A DNA stretch of 52,672 nt from Hyphomicrobium sp. (GCA_025351425.1 JANXVY010000100.1:1-52672), one strand, 5' to 3'; counted from the stretch's first letter, positions 24,557-34,322 are shown. The notes: generated by a model from the letters alone, not told the origin. Program-made: numbers and translations.

Positions 24557-27220
24557 ATGACCGATGACGCAACCCATTCCGCGGCTGAGGAGAAGGAATG
24601 GGCCGAGGCGATCGCGTCAGTGATCGCAGTCGATGGACCCAAGCGGGCAGATGCGTTGCTGGGGCAGATCGTCGACGTCGCCCGCCGCAGCGGTGCGAAG
24701 CTACCGTTTTCGGCCAACTCGGCCTATATGAACACCATCCCGCCCGACGAGGAACCGACGCATCCGGGCGACCGGGAGCTGGAGCATCGCATCCGTGCGG
24801 CGGTGCGCTGGAACGCCATGGCGATCGTGCTGCGCGCGAACAAGGACAGTTCGGAACTTGGCGGCCACATCGCCAGCTTCCAGTCGGCGGCGACGCTTTA
24901 CGACACGGGATTCATGCACTTCTGGCACGGCGCCGAAGGGAGCCACGGGGGAGACCTCGTCTACGTTCAAGGCCACTCGTCGCCCGGCGTTTATGCCCGG
25001 GCCTTCCTCGAAGGCCGTTTGACCGAAGACCAGCTGTTGAACTTCCGGCAGGAAGTCGGGGGCAAGGGGTTACCGTCGTATCCCCATCCCTGGCTGATGC
25101 CTGACTTCTGGCAGTTCCCCACCGTATCGATGGGGCTTGGGCCGCTGATGGCGATCTATCAGGCTCGGTTCCTGCGTTATCTCGAAGGCCGGGGCATCGC
25201 CAATACGTCTGCGCGCCATGTGTGGGCGTTCATGGGCGACGGCGAAATGGATGAGCCAGAGAGCCTCGGCGCGATCTCGCTCGCCGGCCGCGAGAAGCTC
25301 GACAACCTCATTTTTGTCATCAACTGCAACCTGCAACGGCTCGATGGCCCCGTGCGCGGCAACGGCAAGATCATCCAGGAACTCGAAGGCGACTTCCGGG
25401 GCGCAGGCTGGAATGTCATCAAGGTCGTTTGGGGCACGGGCTGGGACCAACTGCTCGCGCGCGACACTACGGGCAAACTGCGCCAGCTGATGGAAGAGTG
25501 TGTCGACGGCGAATACCAGACGTTCAAATCGAAGGACGGGGCTTTTATCCGCCAACACTTCTTCGGCCGCTATCCAGAAACAGCAGCGATGGTCGCGGAC
25601 TGGTCGGACGAAAAGATCTGGACGCTCACGCGCGGCGGGCACGACCCGCGCAAGGTGTTCGCTGCCTACAAGGCAGCTGTCGACAACGTCGGCAAACCAA
25701 CCGTCATTCTCGCCAAGACCGTCAAGGGCTACGGCATGGGCGAGGCCGGCGAGGGCATGATGATCGCCCACCAGGCCAAAAAGATGGGCGATGTGCCCTT
25801 GCGGCAGTTCCGCGACCGGTTCCAGGTTCCGGTGGCTGATGCCGACATCGCGAAGCTGCCGTTCGTCAAGCTCGCCGAGGGTTCGCCCGAACTTCAATAT
25901 CTGAAAGATCGGCGCGCGGCACTCGGGGGCGCGCTGCCCGCGCGGCGGCAGAAGACAAGTGTCAGCCTGGAAATTCCGCCGCTCAGCACGTTCGAGGCTC
26001 AACTCAAGGGCTCGGAAGGGCGCGAGGTCTCAACGACCATGGCGTTCGTGCAGATGCTGACGAAACTGATGCGCGACAAGAGCCTCGGCAAGCGCGTGGT
26101 GCCCATCGTGCCCGATGAAAGCCGCACGTTCGGCATGGAGGGCATGTTCCGGCAGTTCGGCATCTTCAGCCAGGTCGGCCAGCTCTATCAGCCTGAAGAT
26201 TCCGAGCAGCTGATGTTCTACAAGGAAAGCAAGAACGGACAGGTGCTCGAAGAGGGCATCAACGAAGCGGGCGCGATGGCGTCATGGATTGCCGCGGCGA
26301 CGTCGTATTCCGCCTCGAACGAGCCCATGATCCCGTTCTACATCTATTACTCGATGTTCGGCTTCCAGCGCACCGGCGACCTCGCCTGGGCTGCCGGCGA
26401 CATGCGCGCGCGCGGCTTCATCGTCGGCGGCACCTCGGGGCGCACCACACTCAACGGCGAGGGGCTTCAGCACGAAGATGGCCATAGCCACATTCTTTCG
26501 GCGACCATTCCCAACTGCATCTCCTATGATCCGACGTTCGGGTACGAACTGGCCGTGATCGTCCACGATGGCTTGCGGCGGATGATCGGCGAACAGGAAG
26601 ACGTCTACTACTACATCACGACGCTCAACGAAAATTACCCCAATCCGCCGATGCCCAAAGGCGCGGAGGAGGGCATTGTCAAGGGCATGTACCTGCTCAA
26701 GGAAGCGACCGCAAAGGGCGGCCGCAAGGTGCAGCTCATGGGGTCAGGCGCGATCCTGCGCGAGGTTATCGCGGGGGCGGAGCTGCTGGAAAAGGACTAC
26801 GGAATCGCTGCCGACATCTGGAGCGTCACGAGCTTCACCGAACTTCGCCGCGAAGCGCTCGACATCGAGCGCTGGAACATGCTGCACCCTGAGGAGCAGA
26901 CCCGCGTCGCTTACGTGACCAAGTGCTTGAGCGAACGCGGCGACGGCCCGGTGATTGCAGCAACAGACTATATGAAGCTGTTCGCCGATCAGATCCGCGG
27001 CCAGGTTCCCGGAACCTACAAGGTACTTGGCACCGACGGTTATGGCCGCTCCGACTATCGCTCGAAGCTGCGCTCGTTCTTCGAAGTCGACCGCCACTAC
27101 GTGGTGGTGGCCGCACTCAAGGCGCTGGCTGAAGAAAACAAGATCCCGTCCGCCCAGGTCAGCGACGCCATCCGCAAGTATGGCCTCGATACCGAGCGGC
27201 CAAGCCCTGCGCGCATCTAA
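24557..27220 (+). CDS. aceE: Pyruvate dehydrogenase E1 component, homodimeric type
   Basis: An 887-residue AceE, the thiamine-diphosphate enzyme that decarboxylates pyruvate and passes the acetyl group to E2. ThDP/magnesium motif: FMGDGEMDEPESLGAISLAG, about residue 226, ending in the NCN triplet of VINCNLQRLDGP. The family sections HSSPGVYARAFLEGRL, VPDESRTFGMEGMFRQFGI and GRTTLNGEGLQHEDGHSH are present. Length fits the gamma/betaproteobacterial single-chain E1, not PdhA/PdhB. ATG 24557 has AGGA eight bases before it. First gene of aceE-aceF-lpd. Confidence 0.97.
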   Translation: MTDDATHSAAEEKEWAEAIASVIAVDGPKRADALLGQIVDVARRSGAKLPFSANSAYMNTIPPDEEPTHPGDRELEHRIRAAVRWNAMAIVLRANKDSSELGGHIASFQSAATLYDTGFMHFWHGAEGSHGGDLVYVQGHSSPGVYARAFLEGRLTEDQLLNFRQEVGGKGLPSYPHPWLMPDFWQFPTVSMGLGPLMAIYQARFLRYLEGRGIANTSARHVWAFMGDGEMDEPESLGAISLAGREKLDNLIFVINCNLQRLDGPVRGNGKIIQELEGDFRGAGWNVIKVVWGTGWDQLLARDTTGKLRQLMEECVDGEYQTFKSKDGAFIRQHFFGRYPETAAMVADWSDEKIWTLTRGGHDPRKVFAAYKAAVDNVGKPTVILAKTVKGYGMGEAGEGMMIAHQAKKMGDVPLRQFRDRFQVPVADADIAKLPFVKLAEGSPELQYLKDRRAALGGALPARRQKTSVSLEIPPLSTFEAQLKGSEGREVSTTMAFVQMLTKLMRDKSLGKRVVPIVPDESRTFGMEGMFRQFGIFSQVGQLYQPEDSEQLMFYKESKNGQVLEEGINEAGAMASWIAAATSYSASNEPMIPFYIYYSMFGFQRTGDLAWAAGDMRARGFIVGGTSGRTTLNGEGLQHEDGHSHILSATIPNCISYDPTFGYELAVIVHDGLRRMIGEQEDVYYYITTLNENYPNPPMPKGAEEGIVKGMYLLKEATAKGGRKVQLMGSGAILREVIAGAELLEKDYGIAADIWSVTSFTELRREALDIERWNMLHPEEQTRVAYVTKCLSERGDGPVIAATDYMKLFADQIRGQVPGTYKVLGTDGYGRSDYRSKLRSFFEVDRHYVVVAALKALAEENKIPSAQVSDAIRKYGLDTERPSPARI

Positions 27221-27281
27221 CCCGATCCCCTGACCCGAATTTCAGACCCGAAACTCAGACAACAAAAGATCGAGACTCCTC

Positions 27282-28556
27282 ATGGCAACGCTCGACGTGA
27301 CGATCCCCGACATCGGCGACTTCAAGAATGTGCCCATCATCGAATTGCACGTAAAAGTAGGCGACGTTCTCAAGGTCGAGGATCCGATCCTGACGCTTGA
27401 ATCGGATAAGGCGACGCTCGAAGTTCCCTCGCCAGGCGCTGGAAAGGTCGTCGAGGTGCTGGTCAAGCCCGGTGATAAGGTGAGCAAGGGCTCGCCCGTG
27501 CTTCGGCTCGATGCGGCGGGCGCAAACGGTGCGCAACGCACGCCCGCGACTGCTGCCGCCCAGCCTGCTGCGGGACCGGCCAAGCCTGCAGAATCTGCTC
27601 CGAGCGCCGCGGGTAAATCAGCCGCGCCCGGACGCACGTTGCCGCCGCCCATCGATCTCGATTTCGGCAACGTGCACGCGAGCCCCAGCGTGCGCCGTCT
27701 GGCACGGGAACTCGAACTCGATCTGACCAAAATCAAGGGCAGCGGCGAGAAGGGCCGGGTCACGCTTGAGGACGTCAAGGCCTCGCTGCAGGGCGCGGGC
27801 GGCGGCGTGAGCGGGGGGGCAGGCATTCCCGAAATTCCCGCCCAAGACTTCGCAAAGTTCGGGCCCATCGAGATCAAGCCGCTGTCGCGCTTGAAAAAGC
27901 TCTCGGGGCCGCATCTGCACCGGGCATGGCTCAACGTGCCCCACGTGACCCACACCGACGAAGCCGACATCACCGACATCGAGGCCTACCGCAAAACGCT
28001 CGACAATGCGGCCAAGGAGAAGGGCTTCCGCGTTACGTTGCTCGCGTTCCTCATGAAAGCAAGCGTCTCGGCGTTGAAGGCGTTCCCCGAATTCAACTCG
28101 TCCCTGTCGCCCGACAAGGGGAGCCTGATCTTCAAGAAATACTACAATATCGGCGTGGCGGTCGACACACCCGATGGCCTCGTCGTCCCCTGCATCAAGG
28201 ATGTCGACCGCAAGGGCGTCACGGAACTCAGCCAGGAGCTTGCGGCCGTCTCCAAGCGCATGCGCGACGGCAAGATCGCACCCGCCGACGTCCAAGGCGC
28301 GACGTTTTCGATTTCCAGCCTGGGCGGTATCGGTGGCATCGCCTTCACACCGATCGTAAGTGCGCCGGAAGTGGCCATCCTCGGCGTCGTTAAATCGACA
28401 ATAAAGCCAGTGTGGGACGGCCATGCCTTCCAGCCACGGCTGATGCTGCCGCTGTGCGTGTCCTACGACCATCGCGTGATCGACGGCGCACTGGCAGCCC
28501 GCTTCACGCGGCATCTCGCCGGGACGCTCGAAGACGTCCGGCAGCTCGTTTTGTAA
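27282..28556 (+). CDS. aceF: Dihydrolipoamide acetyltransferase, E2 of pyruvate dehydrogenase
   Basis: A 424-residue E2 core protein. One lipoyl domain (residues 1-78; lipoyl lysine K43 in TLESDKATLE), an Ala/Pro linker, a peripheral subunit-binding domain (SPSVRRLARELELDLTKIKG) and the catalytic domain ending with the SYDHRVIDGA motif (active-site His and Asp). It is shorter than the three-lipoyl E. coli AceF because only one lipoyl domain is present. It lies 61 bases after aceE and is transcribed with it. The first 60 residues are very similar to the start of the following lpd product. Confidence 0.96.
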   Translation: MATLDVTIPDIGDFKNVPIIELHVKVGDVLKVEDPILTLESDKATLEVPSPGAGKVVEVLVKPGDKVSKGSPVLRLDAAGANGAQRTPATAAAQPAAGPAKPAESAPSAAGKSAAPGRTLPPPIDLDFGNVHASPSVRRLARELELDLTKIKGSGEKGRVTLEDVKASLQGAGGGVSGGAGIPEIPAQDFAKFGPIEIKPLSRLKKLSGPHLHRAWLNVPHVTHTDEADITDIEAYRKTLDNAAKEKGFRVTLLAFLMKASVSALKAFPEFNSSLSPDKGSLIFKKYYNIGVAVDTPDGLVVPCIKDVDRKGVTELSQELAAVSKRMRDGKIAPADVQGATFSISSLGGIGGIAFTPIVSAPEVAILGVVKSTIKPVWDGHAFQPRLMLPLCVSYDHRVIDGALAARFTRHLAGTLEDVRQLVL

Positions 28557-28562
28557 CCATGC

Positions 28563-28579
28563 GGGGGCGGCTCGCCCCC
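28563..28579 (+). other. GC-rich hairpin between aceF and lpd
   Basis: A perfect 7-bp stem GGGGGCG/CGCCCCC with a three-base loop begins seven bases after the aceF stop. There is no T run, so it is unlikely to be a strong terminator. It may stabilise the upstream mRNA or set the ratio of E3 to E2. The role is inferred. Confidence 0.45.
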
Positions 28580-28664
28580 ACTTCCCCCGGCAGGGCTCTC
28601 AGTGTTGGTCGGGCTTAGTCGCCCTCCGGCCCCTGCACCCTCAACAGACCTACAGGGCTCGACG

Positions 28665-30437
28665 ATGACAACCGAAATCCGCGTCCCCGATATCGGCGAC
28701 TTCAAGAACGTGCAAATCATCGAGATCCATGTCGCGCCCGGCAGCGACGTGAAGGTCGAAGACCCGCTGATTACGCTCGAATCCGACAAGGCGAGCCTCG
28801 AAGTCCCCTCGCCTGTTGCTGGGCAGATCGTCGAAATGAAAGTCAAGATGGGCGACCGGATTTCCAAGGGGGATCTCATCGCGATCGTGTCCGCGGCAGG
28901 GGCTGGGGCAGGGGCGTCCGCTCCGGCGGCAAAGGCCGGCGCTGCAGCACCGGCCGCGCCTGCTGTACCCGCGCCCGTTGCGGCAGCGGCGTATCAAGGC
29001 ACGGCCGATCACAGCTGCGACGTGGTCGTCATCGGCGCGGGGCCGGGCGGCTATTCGGCTGCTTTCCGGGCCGCCGATCTCGGCCAGAGCGTGGTGTTGA
29101 TCGAGCGTTATCCGACACTGGGCGGCGTGTGCCTCAACGTCGGCTGTATTCCCTCCAAGGCGCTGCTGCATACGGCCGCCGTCATGGACGAAGTGAAGAC
29201 ATTCGCCGCGCATGGGATTGCGTTTGCCGCGCCCACGATCGACCTCGACAAACTGCGCAGCCATAAGGAGAAGGTCGTCGGCAAGCTGACCGGCGGACTC
29301 GCCGGCATGGCGAAGATGCGCAAGGTGACGGTTGTGCAAGGCGTCGCGAAATTCACCGATCCCCACCACGTACAGGTCACGACCGAGGGCGGCAAGACAC
29401 AGTTCGTGATCTTCAAGACCGCCATCATCGCGGCCGGCTCGGAGGCAGTCCGGCTGCCGTTCATGCCGGACGATCCGCGCGTCGTCACGTCGACGGGCGC
29501 GCTGAAGCTCGCGTCGGTGCCCAAGTCGATGCTGGTCATCGGCGGGGGCATCATCGGCCTCGAAATGGCGACCGTCTATTCCGCGCTCGGAGCGCGCATC
29601 GATGTCGTCGAGCTTTTGGACGGTCTGATGCCGGGGGCCGATCGCGACCTCGTCAAGGTCTGGGACAAGAAGAACGCGCACCGCTTCGACAAGGTGATGC
29701 TTAAAACCAAATGCACAGGAGCCACGGCCAAACCCGACGGCATTCACGTGACCTTCGAAGGCGAAGGGGCGCCCAAGGAGCCGCAGCGGTACGACCTCGT
29801 GCTGGTCGCGGTTGGACGGACGCCCAACGGGCGCAAAGTCGATGCCGACAAGGCAGGCATCGCCGTCTCGGACCGCGGTTTCATTCCGGTCGACAAGCAG
29901 ATGCGCACCAACGTGCCCCACATTCATGCCATCGGCGATATCGTCGGCCAGCCTATGCTCGCGCACAAGGCGGTGCATGAGGGACACGTCGCCGCCGAAG
30001 CCGCGAGCGGCAAAAAGAGCTTCTTTGATCCACGCCAGATTCCCTCGGTTGCTTATACGGATCCGGAAATCGCCTGGGCTGGCGTCACCGAAGACGAGGC
30101 ACGCGCCAAGGGCATCAAATACCACAAGGGCCTGTTTCCGTGGGCGGCTTCGGGCCGCGCCATCGCGAACGGCCGCGACGAGGGCTTTACCAAGCTGTTG
30201 TTCGACGAGACCACGCACCGCATCATCGGCGGGGGCATCGTCGGCACCCATGCGGGCGATCTCATCGGCGAGATCTGCCTCGCGATCGAAATGGGCGCTG
30301 ATGCCGTCGATATCGGCAAGACCATCCATCCGCATCCCACTCTTGGTGAATCGATTGGAATGGCGGCCGAAGCCTTCGAAGGCGCCTGCACCGACTTGCC
30401 GCCGGTTAAACGCAAAACGGAAACAGCTTCGCACTGA
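28665..30437 (+). CDS. lpdA: Dihydrolipoyl dehydrogenase (E3) with N-terminal lipoyl domain
   Basis: A 590-residue E3 that reoxidises dihydrolipoamide with NAD. Residues 1-78 are a lipoyl domain (lipoyl K42 in ESDKASLEVP), followed by an Ala/Pro linker and the flavoprotein. FAD motif VVIGAGPGGYSAAFRAADLG (about 121-140), redox cysteines C156 and C161 in GGVCLNVGCIPSK, NAD motif VIGGGIIGLEMATVYSALGA, and the C-terminal His-Pro base in IHPHPTLGES. Domain order matches E3s of betaproteobacterial aceEF operons. I start at ATG 28665, which begins the lipoyl domain; the frame extends to 28602 without family support. Confidence 0.96.
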   Translation: MTTEIRVPDIGDFKNVQIIEIHVAPGSDVKVEDPLITLESDKASLEVPSPVAGQIVEMKVKMGDRISKGDLIAIVSAAGAGAGASAPAAKAGAAAPAAPAVPAPVAAAAYQGTADHSCDVVVIGAGPGGYSAAFRAADLGQSVVLIERYPTLGGVCLNVGCIPSKALLHTAAVMDEVKTFAAHGIAFAAPTIDLDKLRSHKEKVVGKLTGGLAGMAKMRKVTVVQGVAKFTDPHHVQVTTEGGKTQFVIFKTAIIAAGSEAVRLPFMPDDPRVVTSTGALKLASVPKSMLVIGGGIIGLEMATVYSALGARIDVVELLDGLMPGADRDLVKVWDKKNAHRFDKVMLKTKCTGATAKPDGIHVTFEGEGAPKEPQRYDLVLVAVGRTPNGRKVDADKAGIAVSDRGFIPVDKQMRTNVPHIHAIGDIVGQPMLAHKAVHEGHVAAEAASGKKSFFDPRQIPSVAYTDPEIAWAGVTEDEARAKGIKYHKGLFPWAASGRAIANGRDEGFTKLLFDETTHRIIGGGIVGTHAGDLIGEICLAIEMGADAVDIGKTIHPHPTLGESIGMAAEAFEGACTDLPPVKRKTETASH

Positions 30438-30554
30438 TCGCGCTTAAGCGATTGGCGTGATCTGCATTGACTTTAGGCAGCGCCTCATTCAGTGACGGGC
30501 AACCGCTGGAGCAAAACTCCAGAACAGTTGCCGCATCCTGAAACTGGGGCTGAC

Positions 30555-31124
30555 ATGAGCGAAAAAGAAAAAACGGTCGAGATCGAAGGCGCGGGAGAAG
30601 TCAGCACAGAGAACAAAGAAGTTGCGATGTTGATCGCCGTGCTCGCATTGCTTCTTGCCATCACCGAATTGCTTGGCTCCGCAGCCCAGGTCAAGAGCGT
30701 CCAGGCCAATATCGAAGCCTCGAACCTGTGGTCGTTCTACCAAGCCAAGGCGATCCGCGCGACGACGCTCGAAACGGCGGCGGCGCAGCTCGAAGCCGAT
30801 ATGCCGTCGGTCACCAATCCCCAGCAGAAGGCCGACCGCGAAGCGCTCGTCCAGAAGTGGAAGAGCACGGTTGCTCGCTACGAAAGCGATCCCAAGACCA
30901 AAGAAGGGCGCGAGCAGATCGCGGAACGCGCCAAGGAAGCCGAACATGTGCGAGACTTGGCCGAGCACAAGCACGAGAAATTCGAAATGGCGGTCGGCGC
31001 GTTCCATATCGCGATCGTGCTGGCGTCCGCGGCCATCATCACCGGCGTTGGGTTGCTGGCCTGGGGCGGCGGCCTGCTTGGTTTCTTCGGGTTGCTGACT
31101 TTGCTCAGCGGCTGGACGACCTGA
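30555..31124 (+). CDS. DUF4337 membrane protein
   Basis: A 189-residue protein with a charged N-terminus and a first membrane helix (about 24-42, MLIAVLALLLAITELLGSAA). A long helical, coiled-coil-prone middle follows (KAIRATTLETAAAQLEAD through REQIAERAKEAEHVRDL), then two C-terminal helices (FHIAIVLASAAIITGVGLLA and GGLLGFFGLLTLLSG). This is the DUF4337 layout. Function is unknown. ATG 30555 is chosen over the open frame at 30492. It converges with the beta-glucosidase gene, and the gap holds a short GC-rich stem (31126-31138). Confidence 0.85.
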   Translation: MSEKEKTVEIEGAGEVSTENKEVAMLIAVLALLLAITELLGSAAQVKSVQANIEASNLWSFYQAKAIRATTLETAAAQLEADMPSVTNPQQKADREALVQKWKSTVARYESDPKTKEGREQIAERAKEAEHVRDLAEHKHEKFEMAVGAFHIAIVLASAAIITGVGLLAWGGGLLGFFGLLTLLSGWTT

Positions 31125-31143
31125 ACCGGGCCGCCCGGCGGCA

Positions 31144-33321
31144 TCATTTCATCACCAGATCGGCGGAGAGCGTCGCCTGGGAACTGCCGCCCACGAAGAT
31201 CTGGACGGGACCGGGTTCTTCGACCCGCTTACCCTCGTCGTCGTGAAATGCAAGTGCGCGCCCGTGCAGATCGAACCGTACGGTTCGGGTTTCGCCTGGC
31301 CGCAGCGCAATTTTCTGAAAACCTTTCAGCTCCCGGATCGGGCGCGACCTGCTGGCGACGGGGCGGCGGACATAAAGCTGGACGACCTCCTGCCCACTGC
31401 GTGAGCCGGTATTGGTCACATCGACGTCGATGAACATCGAGCCGGCGAGGTCCAGCACCACCGATTGGGGCCGTAGCTTCGTATACTCGAACGTCGTGTA
31501 GCTCAACCCGAAACCGAACGGGTAGAGCGGGGTCACGTTCTCGTCGAGGTAGCGCGACGTGTAGCGGCTTTCGGTCGGCGGACGGCTTGTCGGCAAAACA
31601 TCGTAGCTTATGGGAATCTGGCCGACCGAACGGGGCAGGGACATCGGCAACTTGCCGGACGGGTTGACTTCGCCAGTCAAGATTTCCGCGAGCGCCGCGC
31701 GGCCTTCGGTGCGCGGCAGCCAAGCATAGAGTATGGCCTGCGCCTTAGCGGCTGCTGCCGTCAAAGTCAGCGGGCGGCCCGCCGTCACCACGAGCACCAG
31801 CGGCTTTCCGGTTGCCGATAGCCGGTCCAGCACGGTCTGCTGGGCGGTCGATAGATCGAGGTTGGCGCGCGAGGTGCCCTCACCGGAAAATTCGCAGTCC
31901 TCGGTCACGATCAGCACGATCACGTCGGCGCGTTCGGCTGCACGAACGGCGGCTGCGTCATCGGCGAGCGACTTGCCGCACCGGTCGGCGAAGGCTGGTT
32001 CGTAGACGATGGACTGTCCTGGGGCGAGGCGCTCCTTCATGGCGTCATAGAGCGTCTGCGTTGCGGGCTGAGTGAGGCCGGCGGGGCCATACCAACTCTC
32101 GTCGAAATCGGTTTTGGCTGCGTCGCCGATGAGAGCGATGGTTTTGACGCCGGTTGCTATGGGCAGCACGGTATTGTCGTTCTTCAGCAGCACAAAACTT
32201 TCGCGCGCGATCTGGCGGGCAATCTTGCGCGTCTCGGCTTCGGGCGGGGCGGTTTTCCTGGACCATTCGTCAAACAGCCCCATGTTGAACTTGACCGTCA
32301 GGATGCGGGCGACGGCGTGGTCGATCTGGATCTGGGTTACGCGACTGGCGGCCAACTCGGCGGCCAGATGACGGTCGTAGCCGTAGCCTTCCATATCGAG
32401 ATCAATGCCCGCTTTCAGCGCCAAGCGGCTGGCGGCGGCCAGATCGGCGGCCAGTCCGTGATTTATCAGTTCGCCGATGGCGTTGTAGTCCGAGGTCACG
32501 AAGCCCTTGAAGCCCATATCCCGCCGCAGCACCCGGTACATCAGGAATGCGTTGGCGGTGGCGGGGACGCCATTGATCGCGTTCAGCGCCCCCATGACGG
32601 TTTGAGCGCCGGCGTTGAACGCTGCCTGGAATGGCGGCAGGTATCGGTCGTAGAGGTCGGAGGTCGGGATCAATGCGCCGTTGTAATCACGGCCGCTTTC
32701 GCCCGCGCCATAGCCGACAAAATGCTTGGCCGTCGGCATCAGGCCGCCGGCCAGGTAGCCGCGCACGCGGGCCGCCGCCATCACGGAGCCGAGATAGGGA
32801 TCTTCGCCCGCGCCTTCGACTACGCGTCCCCAGCGGGGATCGCGCGAGATGTCGACCATCGGGGCAAACGTCCAATTAACGCCGATGGCTGCGGTTTCAC
32901 CGGCCACCGAACGGGACGCGGCTTCCGCAAGTTCGGGCCGGAAGGTCGCCGCCCAGGCAATCGGCGGCGGGAAGGCGATGCGGAAGACGTCGACAGCGTC
33001 GAGGCCAAACAGAAGCGGGATTTTGAGGCGGCTTTGGCTCGCGGCTTCCCGGTAGCGATCGATGATGGCTGGGTCGACGACGTTCAGCATGGCGCCAACG
33101 CGGCCGGCGCGGACGGACGCCAGTTGCTCTTCCACCGGCTCGCCTTGCGAAATGAGGTTCAGCTGGCCGATTTTTTCGGTCAGCGTCATGCGTGCAACCA
33201 GGCTTTCGACCTTCTCGGCGACGATCTGCTCGTGCTGGGTATCGGCAGCGGCTGCAAAAGTCGACCAAGCCAATAGCTGGGCCAAGAGGAACCAAATCAA
33301 GCTCGATCGCGTTAGACACAC
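31144..33321 (-). CDS. bglX: Periplasmic beta-glucosidase, glycoside hydrolase family 3
   Basis: A 725-residue exported GH3 enzyme. The signal peptide LTRSSLIWFLLAQLLAWSTF is cleaved near AAA. The catalytic nucleophile is Asp278 in GFVTSDYNAIGELINHG, and substrate-site motifs DPRWGRVVEGAGEDPYL and AKHFVGYGAGE are in place. A second alpha/beta domain and a C-terminal fibronectin III-like domain (SYTTFEYTKL, then TNTGSRSGQEVVQLYV) complete it. I prefer GTG 33321 because the ATG frames at 33411/33396 would put 25-30 residues before the signal core. It could trim glucans exported by the nearby NdvA-like transporter; this link is inference. Confidence 0.92.
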   Translation of the reverse strand: MCLTRSSLIWFLLAQLLAWSTFAAAADTQHEQIVAEKVESLVARMTLTEKIGQLNLISQGEPVEEQLASVRAGRVGAMLNVVDPAIIDRYREAASQSRLKIPLLFGLDAVDVFRIAFPPPIAWAATFRPELAEAASRSVAGETAAIGVNWTFAPMVDISRDPRWGRVVEGAGEDPYLGSVMAAARVRGYLAGGLMPTAKHFVGYGAGESGRDYNGALIPTSDLYDRYLPPFQAAFNAGAQTVMGALNAINGVPATANAFLMYRVLRRDMGFKGFVTSDYNAIGELINHGLAADLAAASRLALKAGIDLDMEGYGYDRHLAAELAASRVTQIQIDHAVARILTVKFNMGLFDEWSRKTAPPEAETRKIARQIARESFVLLKNDNTVLPIATGVKTIALIGDAAKTDFDESWYGPAGLTQPATQTLYDAMKERLAPGQSIVYEPAFADRCGKSLADDAAAVRAAERADVIVLIVTEDCEFSGEGTSRANLDLSTAQQTVLDRLSATGKPLVLVVTAGRPLTLTAAAAKAQAILYAWLPRTEGRAALAEILTGEVNPSGKLPMSLPRSVGQIPISYDVLPTSRPPTESRYTSRYLDENVTPLYPFGFGLSYTTFEYTKLRPQSVVLDLAGSMFIDVDVTNTGSRSGQEVVQLYVRRPVASRSRPIRELKGFQKIALRPGETRTVRFDLHGRALAFHDDEGKRVEEPGPVQIFVGGSSQATLSADLVMK

Positions 33322-33626
33322 GCGACTTTTCTTGAACTGTGTGCGGCTTTGCCGCAGCAGATTGGTTCCGATCCGGGGACCTCGCTCGATTGGCATATGT
33401 GGGGCTGGCACCGGCTCTCCCTATTTACCGCCCCAGCCCACTGCTTCAGGCTCGTACAAACAGTATGGATCCGTCATGATGGTGACTAAGTTCTGGTCGA
33501 AGCATGATCCAAGTTGGTCCGCAATGACTATTACTGCGGCACCAAGGCGGGGGCCTAAACGCAGCGGTGTCTTTACGGCTTTGCAAAGTTTTGCGCATAT
33601 CCCTGCGTCGCGAACTGGAGACTTCG

Positions 33627-34262
33627 ATGAAATTCAGTACGGTTAAATCTTTCGACGTTGACGTCAATTGGGCGGCCCAGACCGTATTGCCGATGGAGTT
33701 CCGCGGCGAAGTTTTCGAGCTCGAAGCGCGCGCTTATCAGGGCGACGACCCGTCTCATCAGGCCTTGGTGATCATCAACCGCGGCGAAGGTGCGGAGGCC
33801 GGCGTTCCCGCGCTCGTGCGCGTCCACTCCGGCTGCGTCACCGGCGACATTTTCCATTCTCTGAAGTGCGACTGCTACCCCCAGCTTCAGACTGCGCTCG
33901 AGCGCATCGTCAAGACGCCGAACGGCGTTTTGATTTATCTGCCCTACCACGAAGGGCGCGGCATCGGCCTCGTCGACAAAATCCGCGCCTACGCGCTCCA
34001 GGATCGCGGCGTCGACACGGTCGACGCGAATATCCAAGTCGGTGCGCCGATCGATGCGCGCGAGTATGACCTCGCGGCGCACATCCTGTTCGACCTCGGG
34101 TTCCCGGAAATCCGGTTGCTCACCAACAATCCCGCGAAAATGGAAGCCTTGCGCGCGCTCGGCGTCAAGGTTCTCGAGCGCGTCGAGGTGGTGACGCCCA
34201 TCAATAAGTACAATAAGCGTTACATCGAGACCAAGCGCGCGCGGATGGCTCATAAGTTCTGA
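33627..34262 (+). CDS. ribA: GTP cyclohydrolase II-like RibA
   Basis: A 211-residue protein that should open GTP to the first riboflavin intermediate. Zinc ligands C70, C81 and C83 keep the family spacing. HEGRGIGLVDKIRAYALQD, the catalytic-site Asp143/Arg145 (PIDAREYDLA) and LLTNNPAKMEAL follow in order. Two deviations stand out: the usual HSEC before the first zinc Cys is HSGC, and CDCG is CDCY. The protein stands alone rather than as RibBA. GGAG six bases before ATG 33627 supports the start. It could be a divergent paralogue with a changed product. Confidence 0.88.
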   Translation: MKFSTVKSFDVDVNWAAQTVLPMEFRGEVFELEARAYQGDDPSHQALVIINRGEGAEAGVPALVRVHSGCVTGDIFHSLKCDCYPQLQTALERIVKTPNGVLIYLPYHEGRGIGLVDKIRAYALQDRGVDTVDANIQVGAPIDAREYDLAAHILFDLGFPEIRLLTNNPAKMEALRALGVKVLERVEVVTPINKYNKRYIETKRARMAHKF

Positions 34263-34288
34263 GCCTCGTTTTCGTTCGAAGGGCCGTC

Positions 34289-34322
34289 AAGGCTGCAGTT
34301 CACAAGGGCTGCAGCCTTTCTC
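34289..34322 (+). terminator. Terminator after ribA
   Basis: The perfect 10-bp stem AAGGCTGCAG/CTGCAGCCTT with a ten-base loop is followed by TCTC. It lies 26 bases after the ribA stop and just before the convergent end of the ndvA-like gene. Confidence 0.75.

Noticed and set aside
28650-30434. 594-codon antisense frame over lpd
   Set aside because: Mirror of the E3 coding sequence; no recognisable domain.
33412-33626. Possible FMN riboswitch before ribA
   Set aside because: None of the conserved RFN sequence blocks were seen, and ribA has an ordinary Shine-Dalgarno.
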